Below are positions 1 through 8,747 of a stretch of 64,000 nt of DNA, one piece after another. The stretch is from Deltaproteobacteria bacterium (GTDB taxonomy: Bacteria > Desulfobacterota > Binatia > HRBIN30 > CADEER01). Numbering within the stretch: position 1 is the first letter of the stretch; each line of letters begins with the position of its first letter. The notes below the pieces were generated by a model. That model made no database searches. It was not told the origin of the DNA and worked only from the letters and a program-made list of their open reading frames with translations. Made by a program: the position numbers and the translations under genes. The stretch covers positions 520,273 through 584,272 of the forward strand of contig JAJCZJ010000088.1 of the NCBI GenBank assembly GCA_029262455.1. The letters are read 5' to 3'.

Positions 1-2
1 GA

Positions 3-2294
3 TTCCTTGGGACAGACCTCTCGCCGGAGCCCGCGGGATGCCTTTCCGACGGGGAAACGTACAACCTCTCCTGCGGTAACAAAGCCCCGTGCTATGTGAG
101 GCTCGCGGACGGCGATGGTTTTGATTACCAGGTTACTGCTCGCGGCGATTCGCAGGGTGTGACAGACGGCGAGCTAGACTGGACGCTCGAAATCAGACCA
201 GCGCTTAGTTACGCCGCGCTGGGCGATTCGTTTGCGAGTGGCGTCGGTGCTGGCAGGGAAGACCCGGCTTCCGGCACGTGTCGTCGGTCGAGCGATGCAT
301 TCTCCCGAATATTGGACCCCGACAAGAGTGGTGGTTTTTTTGATTCGCGACTCGGCAAAGAATTCATTGACCTCGAATTCCTTGCGTGTAGTGGTTCTGG
401 GACAGCCGGCGTACTTGAGCAGCTTGAGGAAGAAAGAAACGGCCTCCGGCTGGTTGATGACAACACGGACCTCATAACGATTTGGACCGGAGGGAACGAC
501 CTCGGGTGGGGCAGTATTGCGCGATTGTGTGGCAATCCACATCTTGGAGACTGCTGGAATCTTCCCTTTCCTGGAACGACCTTGACCGTTCTCGACGTTT
601 TCACTCCGTTATTGGACCAGCTTGAGACCAACCTTGGCTCGTTTCTGTCGATTGCCAGAGAACGAGCTCCAAACGCACTGATTGCAGTGATGAACTACCC
701 CTACTTCGTTCCCGAGGGCGAAATCGCGATCACAAGACTGAGTTCGTGCATCGAGATGGAGCTCTACTTTAACGATGATGAGAGATTCATTTTTCGCGCG
801 TTGACCGACTTAGCGAACGGTCGCATTGCCTCGGCCGTAGCACTGGCACAAGCCGTTTTGGTCGATGTGAACGATGCATTCGATGGGAGAGAGGCTTGCG
901 CAAGGTATTTTCGGTCTCCGTGGATGACCGGCCTCCTTCCCCGTAGCACGACTTTCCATCCGAACGATGAAGGACACCGCGCAGTCGAACGTCTTCTCCG
1001 ACACAAACTGCTCGATGATATGCCTCCAGACAGAAGTACTCCCAGATCAAACGACAAACTCACCTTGGAAACACCAGTTGCTCCTACTGCTCGGTTTGGA
1101 GACATCGCCGTTGATGTTTCGGAACCAATCCCGTGCTCTGGCGGAAGCGCTGCACCGGGTGCCGAAATACGAGTCAGTATCGTTCAACCAGTTCCACCGG
1201 GCGAGAAGGTAGATTTCTCGGTTCAAGCAAGCGCCGGACCCATCTTTGTCGCATCAGCCACCGCCAGCGACGCGGGAATTGCGGAGGCGGTTTTTTTTCT
1301 CCCCGGGGAAACCCCCTCGGGAACCGTTCTGGTCCAGGGGATCCCGTCTGAAACTCTGACATGGTTCACCGGCTCTCTGCGGGTAGCTGTCGTTCTCGAG
1401 GATGACCTTGACACTGACGGCGTTGTGGGGATGTGCGACAACTGCCCCGACGAGCCGAACGCAGACCAAATTGACCGAGACGGAGATGGGGTTGGAGATG
1501 TGTGCGACACATGTCCAGATGACTCTGAAAACGACGTTGATACTGATGGACTCTGTGCAGACTCAGACCCATGCCCCGGTGACTTTGCGAACGACGTCGA
1601 TGGTGATGGGGTCTGTGGAGACGAAGACAACTGTCCCATCGATGCGAACGCGAACCAGACCGACTCGGACTTCGACGGCCGAGGGGATGTATGTAACGAG
1701 GCCGAGTGTTTCGATGTTGAACTCACTATCGAGCCAGAAGAGGGTGGCTATGTGCTGATTGGACCACCTACATGTCCCGGTGCCACGTTTCAGGCTGAAA
1801 GTACGATAACGGTCGAGGCGTTTCCGCTCGAAGGGTACCGGTTTGCTGGATTCTCGGGAGAGGTTTCGACGACTGACAAGCGGTCAACCTTCGTCATTGG
1901 CGGCGAGACATCCGTGTCGGCGCTCTTTGAGTTCGATGGTTCTCTAACCGCTACGCCGACGGTTCCTCGCTCGACCGTTACACCCGCAAACACACCGGCT
2001 CCGACCACTGGGGAATCAACAGCAACAATTACTCCGACGGGCCAGGGTCCGACGGTCACTCCTGAAGCAACACATTCAGTTGCACCAACAAGACAAACAC
2101 CTGCCTCCGTGTGCGCCGGCGACTGCGACGGGAACGGTATTGTCGCTATCAACGAACTCATCACCGGTGTGAACATCGCTCTCTCGCGTGTGGACGTCTC
2201 CGCTTGCGAACAGATGGACACCGGTGGCGATGGCGGAGTCCAAATCAACGAACTTGTCCGTGCTGTGAGAAACGCGCTCGAGGGGTGCGCCTAG
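3..2294 (+). CDS. Secreted SGNH/GDSL hydrolase with thrombospondin-3 and dockerin-like repeats (5' end outside window)
   Basis: The frame is open to the left edge, so the true start and any signal peptide are missing. A GTG at 96 is in frame but has open sequence before it. SGNH hydrolase blocks are visible: ALGDSFASGVGAG (nucleophile Ser), WTGGNDLGWG, and FHPNDEGH with the Asp/His pair, as in SEST-like esterases. Next come Asp-rich repeats such as DRDGDGVGDVCDTCPDD, typical of calcium-binding thrombospondin type 3 repeats. A Gly-Phe-Ser repeat domain (GYRFAGFSGEV) and a Thr/Pro linker follow. The end (CAGDCDGNGIVAINELI, then a second related half) looks like a dockerin or paired EF-hand. Likely an extracellular, calcium-dependent esterase or lipase anchored through its C-terminus; the substrate is unknown. 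Confidence 0.8.
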   Translation, partial: FLGTDLSPEPAGCLSDGETYNLSCGNKAPCYVRLADGDGFDYQVTARGDSQGVTDGELDWTLEIRPALSYAALGDSFASGVGAGREDPASGTCRRSSDAFSRILDPDKSGGFFDSRLGKEFIDLEFLACSGSGTAGVLEQLEEERNGLRLVDDNTDLITIWTGGNDLGWGSIARLCGNPHLGDCWNLPFPGTTLTVLDVFTPLLDQLETNLGSFLSIARERAPNALIAVMNYPYFVPEGEIAITRLSSCIEMELYFNDDERFIFRALTDLANGRIASAVALAQAVLVDVNDAFDGREACARYFRSPWMTGLLPRSTTFHPNDEGHRAVERLLRHKLLDDMPPDRSTPRSNDKLTLETPVAPTARFGDIAVDVSEPIPCSGGSAAPGAEIRVSIVQPVPPGEKVDFSVQASAGPIFVASATASDAGIAEAVFFLPGETPSGTVLVQGIPSETLTWFTGSLRVAVVLEDDLDTDGVVGMCDNCPDEPNADQIDRDGDGVGDVCDTCPDDSENDVDTDGLCADSDPCPGDFANDVDGDGVCGDEDNCPIDANANQTDSDFDGRGDVCNEAECFDVELTIEPEEGGYVLIGPPTCPGATFQAESTITVEAFPLEGYRFAGFSGEVSTTDKRSTFVIGGETSVSALFEFDGSLTATPTVPRSTVTPANTPAPTTGESTATITPTGQGPTVTPEATHSVAPTRQTPASVCAGDCDGNGIVAINELITGVNIALSRVDVSACEQMDTGGDGGVQINELVRAVRNALEGCA

Positions 2295-2510
2295 TGCCAT
2301 CATGACCGTTTGAGGGCAAATCTAGCGCCAGCCGTGCCATACCGCTTTCCAGAGTAGAAGAGAGTTCGCCGCCTCTCTGCAGTGGCTCTGCGTAAGCCGG
2401 GAGGCAGCTAGGTGGATGCCCCGATTTGGTGGGCAGAGTCATTAGGGTGTGACAGCCCCGCTGAACTACATATTCTCATGGTCGTATTGGCTGCGGTAGA
2501 AGCTGTTCGA

Positions 2511-3683
2511 CTAGCGACCCTCCATCGCTACCCACTCGCGGTCGAAGTCGCCGATGTAGGCGGCGCGCGGTCGGATGAGTCGATCTTCGTCGATTTGCTC
2601 GAGGACGTGGGCCATCCAGCCGCCGGCTCTTCCGATGGCGAACGTGGGGGAGAACAGCTCCGTGTCGAGGCCGATGCCGTGCAACACAAGAGCGGTGTAG
2701 AACTCGACGTTGGTCTGAATTCTTCGGCCCGGTTTGGCGCGCTCGAGGGCGGCCAAAACCTCGGTTTCTACTGTGCGCGCGTCTTCGTAAATGGCGCGAT
2801 CGTCGCGATTCTTGAATAGATCCGCGGCTGCTCGGTTCAATACGTCGGCGCGCGGGTCCCTGACTTTGTAGACGCGGTGACCGAAGCCCATCAGGCGGTC
2901 GCCGCGTCCGATTGCCTGTTCGGCCCAGGCGCGGGCCTCGCTCTTGATGTCCGTCGTGTTGCGCAAACTGCGCGCTTGAATCTCGAAGACCATGTCGAGC
3001 GCTGGACCCGGAGCGCCGCCGTGTAGGGGTCCCTTCAGGGCCCCGATCGCGCCGACGATGGCCGACGTAAGATCTGACCGGGTGCTGACGATGACGCGTG
3101 CAGCGAATGTCGAAGCGTTGAGGCCATGGTCGATTACTGTGTTCAGATAGGTCTCCAGTGCTCGAACTGCGGCTGCGTCGGCAGCCTCACCGGTGAGCAT
3201 GTATAGGTAGTTGGCTGCGTGGTCGAGTTCTGGGTTGGGTGCGACGGCTTGTTCTCCCTGCAAGGCACGCCAATACGTCGCGACCAACGTCGGGAATGCG
3301 GCGACCAACGATAATCCGCGGCTCAAGTTGGCGCCGCGCGACTCGTCGCGGGGCGCGCTATCGTTCAACGAGACCAACGATGCGCCCATGCGGAGCGCAT
3401 CCATCGGGTGTAGCTTTCGCTCCGCCGCCTCTTGGACCGCCGCGATTGCTACCGGCGGAACGACTCGCCTTTGGCGCAAGTCGCTGCGCAACGCGGCCAG
3501 CTCTGCTTGGCTCGGCAGCCGGTCGTGACACAACAGGAAGAGTACCTCCTCATACGCCGCTCGCGGCGCCAACTCCTCGATCGGGAAACCGCCAATCGTG
3601 AGTCGCCCGGCCTCACCATCGACCCGGCTCAGTCTGGTTTCGCTGACCACGATGCCCTCTAGTCCAGGAATGATCTCGCTCAT
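2511..3683 (-). CDS. Citrate synthase (citrate/2-methylcitrate synthase type)
   Basis: Condenses oxaloacetate with acetyl-CoA (or propionyl-CoA) at the entry of the TCA or methylcitrate cycle. About 390 residues, normal for the short bacterial type. Family motifs: HGLNASTFAARV, the catalytic-His segment GPLHGGAP, the second His in GFGHRVYKVRDPR, and AHVLEQ...RLIRPRAAY near the end. The usual Asp of NVDFY is Glu here (TNVEFYTAL); I believe this substitution occurs in part of the family. An in-frame GTG lies at 3701, but ATG 3683 is preceded by AAGGAGAG inside that extension, so 3683 is chosen. It is divergent from an HTH-citrate synthase fusion and is a likely target of it. Citrate versus methylcitrate specificity cannot be read here. 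Confidence 0.9.
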   Translation of the reverse strand: MSEIIPGLEGIVVSETRLSRVDGEAGRLTIGGFPIEELAPRAAYEEVLFLLCHDRLPSQAELAALRSDLRQRRVVPPVAIAAVQEAAERKLHPMDALRMGASLVSLNDSAPRDESRGANLSRGLSLVAAFPTLVATYWRALQGEQAVAPNPELDHAANYLYMLTGEAADAAAVRALETYLNTVIDHGLNASTFAARVIVSTRSDLTSAIVGAIGALKGPLHGGAPGPALDMVFEIQARSLRNTTDIKSEARAWAEQAIGRGDRLMGFGHRVYKVRDPRADVLNRAAADLFKNRDDRAIYEDARTVETEVLAALERAKPGRRIQTNVEFYTALVLHGIGLDTELFSPTFAIGRAGGWMAHVLEQIDEDRLIRPRAAYIGDFDREWVAMEGR

Positions 3684-3707
3684 GTCTCTCTCCTTGTTCA
3701 CGCTTCA

Positions 3708-3738
3708 AATACATGGATTACTAGATTCGTCGCGTCAA
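3708..3738 (-). promoter_or_regulatory. Candidate promoter of the citrate synthase gene, 19-base spacer
   Basis: Read on the minus strand, TTGACG (3738-3733) and TGTATT (3713-3708) are separated by 19 bases. The -10 match is moderate. A 19-base spacer is longer than the sigma-70 optimum but typical of promoters activated by MerR-family proteins, and a MerR-type gene lies directly opposite. The predicted transcript start would leave a leader of about 18 bases containing the AAGGAGAG ribosome site. Confidence 0.35.
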
Positions 3739-3740
3739 TC

Positions 3741-3756
3741 TTGATTTTGTAATCAA
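3741..3756. promoter_or_regulatory. Perfect palindrome, candidate operator between the two citrate synthase genes
   Basis: TTGATT-TTGT-AATCAA is a perfect 6-base inverted repeat with a 4-base loop, in the short region between the divergent starts at 3683 and 3779. It lies two bases upstream of the candidate -35 box of the citrate synthase gene. The position suits binding by the MerR-type domain of the neighbouring fusion protein. No T-run follows on either strand, so a terminator is unlikely. Confidence 0.45.
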
Positions 3757-3778
3757 CCTATGATGAGAGGCGTAAGTG

Positions 3779-5017
3779 ATGGAGGAGTCTGGATTTCTGA
3801 CCGCGGCCGAAGCGGCGGCGGAGCTCGGGATAAGCCCTGCGACGTTGTATGCCTACGTCAGTCGCGGGATGATTCGGTCCGAGAGTGGTCTGGACGCCCG
3901 TAGTCGGCGTTACCGCACCGAGGATGTTTGGGCCCTAAAACGGCGCAAACAGAACCGCCGCGAGCCCGACAAAGCGGCCGAGGATGCGTTGCACTGGGGC
4001 TTGCCGGTGCTGCAGTCGAGTCTGTCGTTGATCCGCGAGGGGCGGTTGTATTACCGGGGCCATGACGTCGTCGACCTGGCGCGGAGCAGGACGGTCGAGG
4101 AAGTATGCGCGTTGTTGTGGGCTGGGGATCTCGCGGCTGAGCTACCGGCGGCGGAGCCGCTCGACACGGCGACCGACGCTGCGGTGCTGAAGCGTCTGCG
4201 GGCACCGCTGACGACGATGGAACTGTTTCAGATTCACCTCTCTGTCGCTGCGGCCTACGATACTGCGGCGTACGATGTCCGTCCGGTGGCGTTGCGCCGA
4301 ACTGGACTGGTCATACTCAGGCACTTAGCTGCAGTAGCGAGTGGGGCGCGTCCATCGACGAAGTGTATTGCCGAGGTATTGCAGCGACGGTGGTGTCCGC
4401 AAACGCCGGAGGCGGTTACGCTGTTGGACGCGGCGTTGGTCTTGTACGCCGATCACGAGCTCAACCCGTCGACCTTCACGGCGCGTTGTGTCGCATCGGC
4501 GGGTGCGACGCCCTACGGGATCGTGGCCGCTGGCTTGGCGGCCTTGCAGGGGTCGAAGCACGGCGGCGCCTGCGAGCGAGCGGAAGCGTTGCTGCGCGAA
4601 GCACCGCACGCGCGGGGGGCACATCAGGCAGTGGCTGCGCGACTGCGTCGCGGCGAGGGTATGCCCGGATTTGGTCATCCGCTCTATCCCGAGGGGGATC
4701 CGCGCGGCGCCCTATTGATGGAGTTGGCGCGTGAGCGTTGCGGCAAGTCCAAGGGTGTCGCCGTCGCCTCGGCGTTGGCGGACGCGGTGCGCGAGTTCAT
4801 GGGCGAGCACCCGACCGTCGACTTCGGACTGGTGACGGTGTGTCGCGGACTCGAATTGCCATCGCACGCGCCGCTGGCTCTCTTGGCGCTCGGGCGGACG
4901 ATCGGTTGGATCGCGCATGCCATCGAACAGTATGGAGAGGGTCGCCTGATTCGACCGCGGGCGCGCTACACCGGCGCTTTGCCCGAAGGCCTGGGCAAGG
5001 CCTGGACCGAGTCGTGA
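3779..5017 (+). CDS. MerR-type HTH domain fused to a citrate synthase
   Basis: Residues 1-55 form a MerR/HTH_17-like DNA-binding domain (FLTAAEAAAELGISPATLYAYV, then a wing with RSRRYRTEDV). Residues about 75-410 are a complete citrate synthase fold. The three catalytic positions appear kept: His in SKHGGA, His in MPGFGHPLYPEGDPR, Asp in PTVDFGLV, with the closing IEQYGEGRLIRPRARY segment. It could therefore be an active enzyme, a substrate-sensing regulator, or both. Similar HTH-citrate synthase proteins are annotated elsewhere, but I know no settled function. The ATG at 3779 lies 8 bases after GAGAGG; a GTG at 3776 is the alternative. Divergent from the stand-alone synthase, which it may control. 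Confidence 0.85.
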   Translation: MEESGFLTAAEAAAELGISPATLYAYVSRGMIRSESGLDARSRRYRTEDVWALKRRKQNRREPDKAAEDALHWGLPVLQSSLSLIREGRLYYRGHDVVDLARSRTVEEVCALLWAGDLAAELPAAEPLDTATDAAVLKRLRAPLTTMELFQIHLSVAAAYDTAAYDVRPVALRRTGLVILRHLAAVASGARPSTKCIAEVLQRRWCPQTPEAVTLLDAALVLYADHELNPSTFTARCVASAGATPYGIVAAGLAALQGSKHGGACERAEALLREAPHARGAHQAVAARLRRGEGMPGFGHPLYPEGDPRGALLMELARERCGKSKGVAVASALADAVREFMGEHPTVDFGLVTVCRGLELPSHAPLALLALGRTIGWIAHAIEQYGEGRLIRPRARYTGALPEGLGKAWTES

Positions 5018-5033
5018 GTTGTGGCAGTCGAGC

Positions 5034-5735
5034 TTACCATTTCTCGCCGAACGGCCGGACGTCGAGCTCGAAGGTCCAAGCCGAGCGATCCTGCTGCACC
5101 AAATGAAAGACGGTGTCCGCGATGGCCTCGGCTTTGAGGAAAAAGTCGTCGCTCTTGTCCTTGAAGAAGGCTCGCGTGTTCGGAATGTCGATGACGCCGT
5201 CGACAATCACCAGAGCGACGTGGATTCCTTTCGGGCCGAGGCTTTTTGCCATCGACTGCGCGAGGGATCGCTGGGCCGCTTTGGCGGGGGCAAATCCAGC
5301 TGTGATCGCTCCGCCGCGCAAAGAGGCGGTTGCACCTGTGACGATGATCGATCCCGCGCCGGCATCGATCATATCCGAAGCCGCTTCCTGGCCGCAGCTG
5401 AGCAGGCCGAGGCAGTTGACGCGCCAGCTGGTCTCGAAGTCGTCGGTCGTGATGCTTTGGAAGTCGTGGAACGCCCCGCTGCCGGCGTTGTGCAGGAGAA
5501 CACTGACCGGCCCGAGATCCTTGCGAATCGAAGCGAACGTCTTGCGAACTGCTTCGGGATCCCCGACATCGGTCGGATAGCCTCGGCTGCCTGAGATCTG
5601 GCCTTGGTAATCGTCGAGGCGCTCCTGGGAGCGAGCTAGCATCGCCACTTGGTAGCCTTCGGCGGCAAACTTTTTCGATAAGGAAAGCCCGTTTCCCGGG
5701 CCGACTCCGGTTACAACGCACACTGGTTTGGTCAT
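5034..5735 (-). CDS. Atypical short-chain dehydrogenase (Phe in place of catalytic Tyr)
   Basis: Rossmann-fold SDR of 233 residues. The nucleotide-binding loop is VTGVGPGNG, an incomplete match to TGxxxGxG. LLHNAGSG corresponds to the structural NNAG. The catalytic segment reads GFAPAKAAQRS, so the usual Tyr of YxxxK is Phe while Lys is kept. This fits a classical-SDR subgroup described as lacking the full catalytic tetrad. GGGAGGG precedes ATG 5735 at good spacing. Convergent with the HTH-citrate synthase gene and divergent from the Mla operon. Substrate unknown; it may bind NAD(P)(H) without standard carbonyl reduction. Confidence 0.8.
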   Translation of the reverse strand: MTKPVCVVTGVGPGNGLSLSKKFAAEGYQVAMLARSQERLDDYQGQISGSRGYPTDVGDPEAVRKTFASIRKDLGPVSVLLHNAGSGAFHDFQSITTDDFETSWRVNCLGLLSCGQEAASDMIDAGAGSIIVTGATASLRGGAITAGFAPAKAAQRSLAQSMAKSLGPKGIHVALVIVDGVIDIPNTRAFFKDKSDDFFLKAEAIADTVFHLVQQDRSAWTFELDVRPFGEKW

Positions 5736-5833
5736 GATTCCCTCCCTGGACTAGTTCTCCATGATCCAACCACCACTCTGCAACCATTTGCTCGTGGCTT
5801 GCGCAATGATGCAAAAACGGGGTGGATAGGGGG

Positions 5834-6964
5834 ATGGCTGCAGGTGAGATTGCTCTCGTCGACTCGGACTCAGCCACCGTGGCGATCCGGTTGAGCGGTG
5901 ATTGGCAGGTGCGTGACGGAATGCCTGCACTTGCTGTCTTGGAAGACGGCATGTCCTCGCGGAGCGGCGTGAGCAAGGTCGAGTTCGACGTAACGGAGCT
6001 CGGCGAATGGGATTCGGTGCTGGTTACGTTCGCCCTGCAGGTCTCCGACTTTTGCGCATCTCACAAGCTCGAGCTGGATCGCGGTGGACTGCCAGAAGGC
6101 GCCCAGCGGCTGCTCGGGTTGGCTGAGACGGTACCCGAGAAATCCGATGCGCGGTCGGCTGAGCAGAAGTCCTCCTTTCTGGCCCGTGTCGGTACGGCGG
6201 CGCAGAACGGCTGGGGCGAGGCGACCGGTATGCTCGCTTTCATCGGCGAGATGACGATGGCTGTGGGGCGGCTCCTGCGTGGTCGAGCGCGCTTTCGTAT
6301 GGTTGATCTCGGCCTGATGCTGCAGCATTCGGGCGCGGATGCACTGCCGATCATTACGTTGATCTCACTGCTCGTTGGATCCATCTTCGCATTCGTTGGG
6401 GCTGTCCAACTCGAGCAGTTCGGCGCGGCGATCTACGTCGCCGACTTGGTCGGAATCGCCATGACACGCGAGATGGGCGCGATGATGACGGCGATCGTAA
6501 TGGCCGGTCGGACCGGCGCGGCATTCGCTGCCCAACTCGGGAGTATGAAGGTCAACCAAGAAATCGATGCACTGGAGACCATGGGAATCTCTCCGCTCGA
6601 CTACTTGGTCTTGCCCCGCATGATCGCGTTGTGCGCGATGATGCCGCTGCTTTGTCTCTATGCGGACTTTGTCGGGATCTTGGGTGGAGCGGCGGTGGGC
6701 GTCGGAATGCTCGGGATCGCGCCGTCTGCCTACGCGCAGCAGACCATTGGTGCCGTGACGTACACGCATCTAATTGGCGGGATCTGCAAGGCGTCGGTCT
6801 ATGGAGTGTTGGTTGCGCTATCGGGGTGTATGCGAGGCATGCAGTCGGGGAGTAGTGCCTCGGCAGTTGGCGACGCGACGACAGCGGCGGTGGTGACGTC
6901 GATCGTACTGGTTGTCTGCGCTTCGGGAGTCTTTGCGGTGTTGTTTTATGCGCTCGGTATCTGA
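5834..6964 (+). CDS. mlaE: MlaE-family lipid ABC transporter permease with N-terminal STAS-like domain
   Basis: Inner-membrane permease of an MCE-type phospholipid transporter. The first ~100 residues look like a STAS domain, which in other operons is a separate MlaB protein; the remainder is the hydrophobic MlaE domain. Family features include the segment VGIAMTREMGAMMTAIVMAGRTGAAF and the following QEIDALETMGISPLDYLVLPR. Three partner genes follow, the first overlapping this 3' end by 17 bases. ATG 5834 is chosen because a GGGGTGG stretch lies 8 bases upstream; GTG 5822 is possible. The set moves lipids between inner and outer membranes; direction cannot be told from sequence. Confidence 0.9.
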   Translation: MAAGEIALVDSDSATVAIRLSGDWQVRDGMPALAVLEDGMSSRSGVSKVEFDVTELGEWDSVLVTFALQVSDFCASHKLELDRGGLPEGAQRLLGLAETVPEKSDARSAEQKSSFLARVGTAAQNGWGEATGMLAFIGEMTMAVGRLLRGRARFRMVDLGLMLQHSGADALPIITLISLLVGSIFAFVGAVQLEQFGAAIYVADLVGIAMTREMGAMMTAIVMAGRTGAAFAAQLGSMKVNQEIDALETMGISPLDYLVLPRMIALCAMMPLLCLYADFVGILGGAAVGVGMLGIAPSAYAQQTIGAVTYTHLIGGICKASVYGVLVALSGCMRGMQSGSSASAVGDATTAAVVTSIVLVVCASGVFAVLFYALGI

Positions 6965-7724
6965 AGATTCGCAGCCGAGCGTCCATCTCGAGATACGCGA
7001 TCTGACGATGGCGTACGGGTCGTTCGTTTTGCAGCGCGATCTGAACTTCACGATCAACCGAGGCGATGTTTTCATCATCATGGGTGGCTCGGGGTGTGGG
7101 AAGAGCACCCTGCTGCGCCACCTGGTGGGGTTGAAGGATCCCGCCAAAGGGGATGTCTTTTATTCCGGCGAGAGTTTTACCGAATCGGAACCCGAGCGGC
7201 GCCGTGAGATTCTCCGTGGCGTTGGCGTCACTTACCAATCGGGCGGCTTATGGAGTTCGATGACGTTGGCGGAGAACGTCGGAGTGCCGTTAGGCGAATA
7301 CACTGATCTAACGCCGCGCGAGGTGAGCGAGGTCGCGGGATTCAAGCTGGCCCTGGTTGGCCTGCGCGGCTTTGAGGACTTCTACCCGTCGGAAATTAGT
7401 GGTGGTATGCAAAAGCGGGCCGGGTTGGCGCGAGCCATTGCTCTGGATCCGGAGGTGCTGTTCTTCGACGAACCATCTGCCGGTCTCGACCCGATCAGCT
7501 CGCGCTTGCTCGACGATCTGATTCTCGAATTACGCGACAGTCTGGGTGCGACGATCGTCATCGTAACCCACGAGTTGGCGAGTATTTTTGCGATCGGCAA
7601 CAACAGTGTCTTCCTCGATGCGAAGACCCGAACGATGATCGCCCAGGGCGATCCGAAGTACTTGCGGGACCACGCCGAACACGATGATGTTCGCCGCTTC
7701 TTGCGACGCGGCGAAGAAGCGTAG
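6948..7724 (+). CDS. mlaF: MlaF-type ABC transporter ATPase
   Basis: Cytoplasmic ATPase of the lipid transporter. All ABC motifs are visible in order: Walker A GGSGCGKST, Q-loop YQSGG, signature ISGGMQKRAGLARA, Walker B VLFFDEPSAGLDP and the switch His in VIVTHEL. The signature with MQKR is typical of MlaF/Ttg2A proteins. The frame is open back to 6912, but ATG 6948 gives the standard family N-terminus (VHLEIRDLTMAYG) and sits inside the end of mlaE, a 17-base overlap that suggests translational coupling. About 258 residues, usual for the family. Confidence 0.92.
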   Translation: MRSVSEDSQPSVHLEIRDLTMAYGSFVLQRDLNFTINRGDVFIIMGGSGCGKSTLLRHLVGLKDPAKGDVFYSGESFTESEPERRREILRGVGVTYQSGGLWSSMTLAENVGVPLGEYTDLTPREVSEVAGFKLALVGLRGFEDFYPSEISGGMQKRAGLARAIALDPEVLFFDEPSAGLDPISSRLLDDLILELRDSLGATIVIVTHELASIFAIGNNSVFLDAKTRTMIAQGDPKYLRDHAEHDDVRRFLRRGEEA

Positions 7725-7760
7725 AGGGTACCATAAGTGAACCGGGCAGGAGTATGAACG

Positions 7761-8747
7761 ATGCGAAGCCGTGCTAACCCGGCCGCGATAGGTGCATTCG
7801 TCGTTGGTGCGCTGACGCTGGCGGTAGGGGCTGTCGTGTTGCTGTCTTCGGGGCGATTGTTTAGCGACAATGTTGCGCTGGTTGCGTTCTTTCCCGGCTC
7901 GGTCAATGGGCTCTCGATCGGAGCGCCGGTGAAGTTCAAAGGCGTCGAGGTCGGAAGCGTGCGCAACATCAAGCTGGCGGTCGACGAAGCGTATCGCACC
8001 GATTTTCATATTCCTGTCTTTATCGAGCTCGACCCCCGCAAAATGACGCGTCACGGCGCTCCCGTCACACCCGATGATTTGCGCGACAAGGAGTTGCTCG
8101 AGGATCTCTACAAGAGTGGTTTGCGTGCGCGGCTGGAGGCGCAGAGTTTTGTCACGGGAGTGTTGTATGTGGAGCTCGATATGCACCCGGGGACCGAGTA
8201 CAGCTTGCACTTGGATGGCGATAGTGAGCTGCGTGAGATTCCAACCTTGCCGACAGTGTTGGAGCAGGCGACGTCCGCGGCGGCGGCGATTTTCGCGAAA
8301 CTCGAAGAAGTCGATTTTGAGGGGTTGATGAACTCGATCGGGGTTACCGTTGCAGAGATCAACTCTCTGGTGAGTTCGCCCGAGCTCAAGGATACATTCA
8401 AGAATCTCAATCGTGTTCTGAAGGATGCCGACGAAGCGGTCGGAAGCATGCGCGAGCTGGCCGACGCGACCCGGGGGAACGTGGATCAGGTGTCGTCTTC
8501 GCTCGACTCGACGATACAAAGGTCAAAGCAGACCTTGGATCGGCTGGATGCGACGCTTGCGGGTGCCGACACTGCCCTGCGCTCGGTGGGTGGCCTGGCG
8601 GAGTCCGAGTCTCCGTTGATCTACCAGTTGGGTCGGACACTCGAGTCCCTCGACGGTGCAGCGCGTTCGGTCCGTAGGCTGGCAGATTCGCTGGAGCGCA
8701 ACCCGAGTTCTCTGGTGTTTGGGCGCGTTGAGGACGAGCAGCAATGA
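7761..8747 (+). CDS. mlaD: MlaD/MCE-domain lipid-binding protein
   Basis: Membrane-anchored substrate-binding subunit. It begins with a short cytoplasmic stretch and one transmembrane helix (IGAFVVGALTLAVGAVVLLSS), then an MCE domain with the typical start VAFFPGSVNGLSIGAPVKF and GVEVGSVRNIKL. After about residue 180 it becomes helical with heptad-like patterning (KNLNRVLKDADEAVGSM and on to residue 300), resembling the long periplasmic helices of PqiB/Mce-type proteins rather than short MlaD. Third gene of the operon; its last four bases overlap the next start (ATGA). Confidence 0.9.
   Translation: MRSRANPAAIGAFVVGALTLAVGAVVLLSSGRLFSDNVALVAFFPGSVNGLSIGAPVKFKGVEVGSVRNIKLAVDEAYRTDFHIPVFIELDPRKMTRHGAPVTPDDLRDKELLEDLYKSGLRARLEAQSFVTGVLYVELDMHPGTEYSLHLDGDSELREIPTLPTVLEQATSAAAAIFAKLEEVDFEGLMNSIGVTVAEINSLVSSPELKDTFKNLNRVLKDADEAVGSMRELADATRGNVDQVSSSLDSTIQRSKQTLDRLDATLAGADTALRSVGGLAESESPLIYQLGRTLESLDGAARSVRRLADSLERNPSSLVFGRVEDEQQ

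Noticed and set aside
4966-5976. 336-codon minus-strand frame overlapping the SDR
   Set aside because: Low-complexity Arg/Ser composition; the SDR frame carries real motifs.
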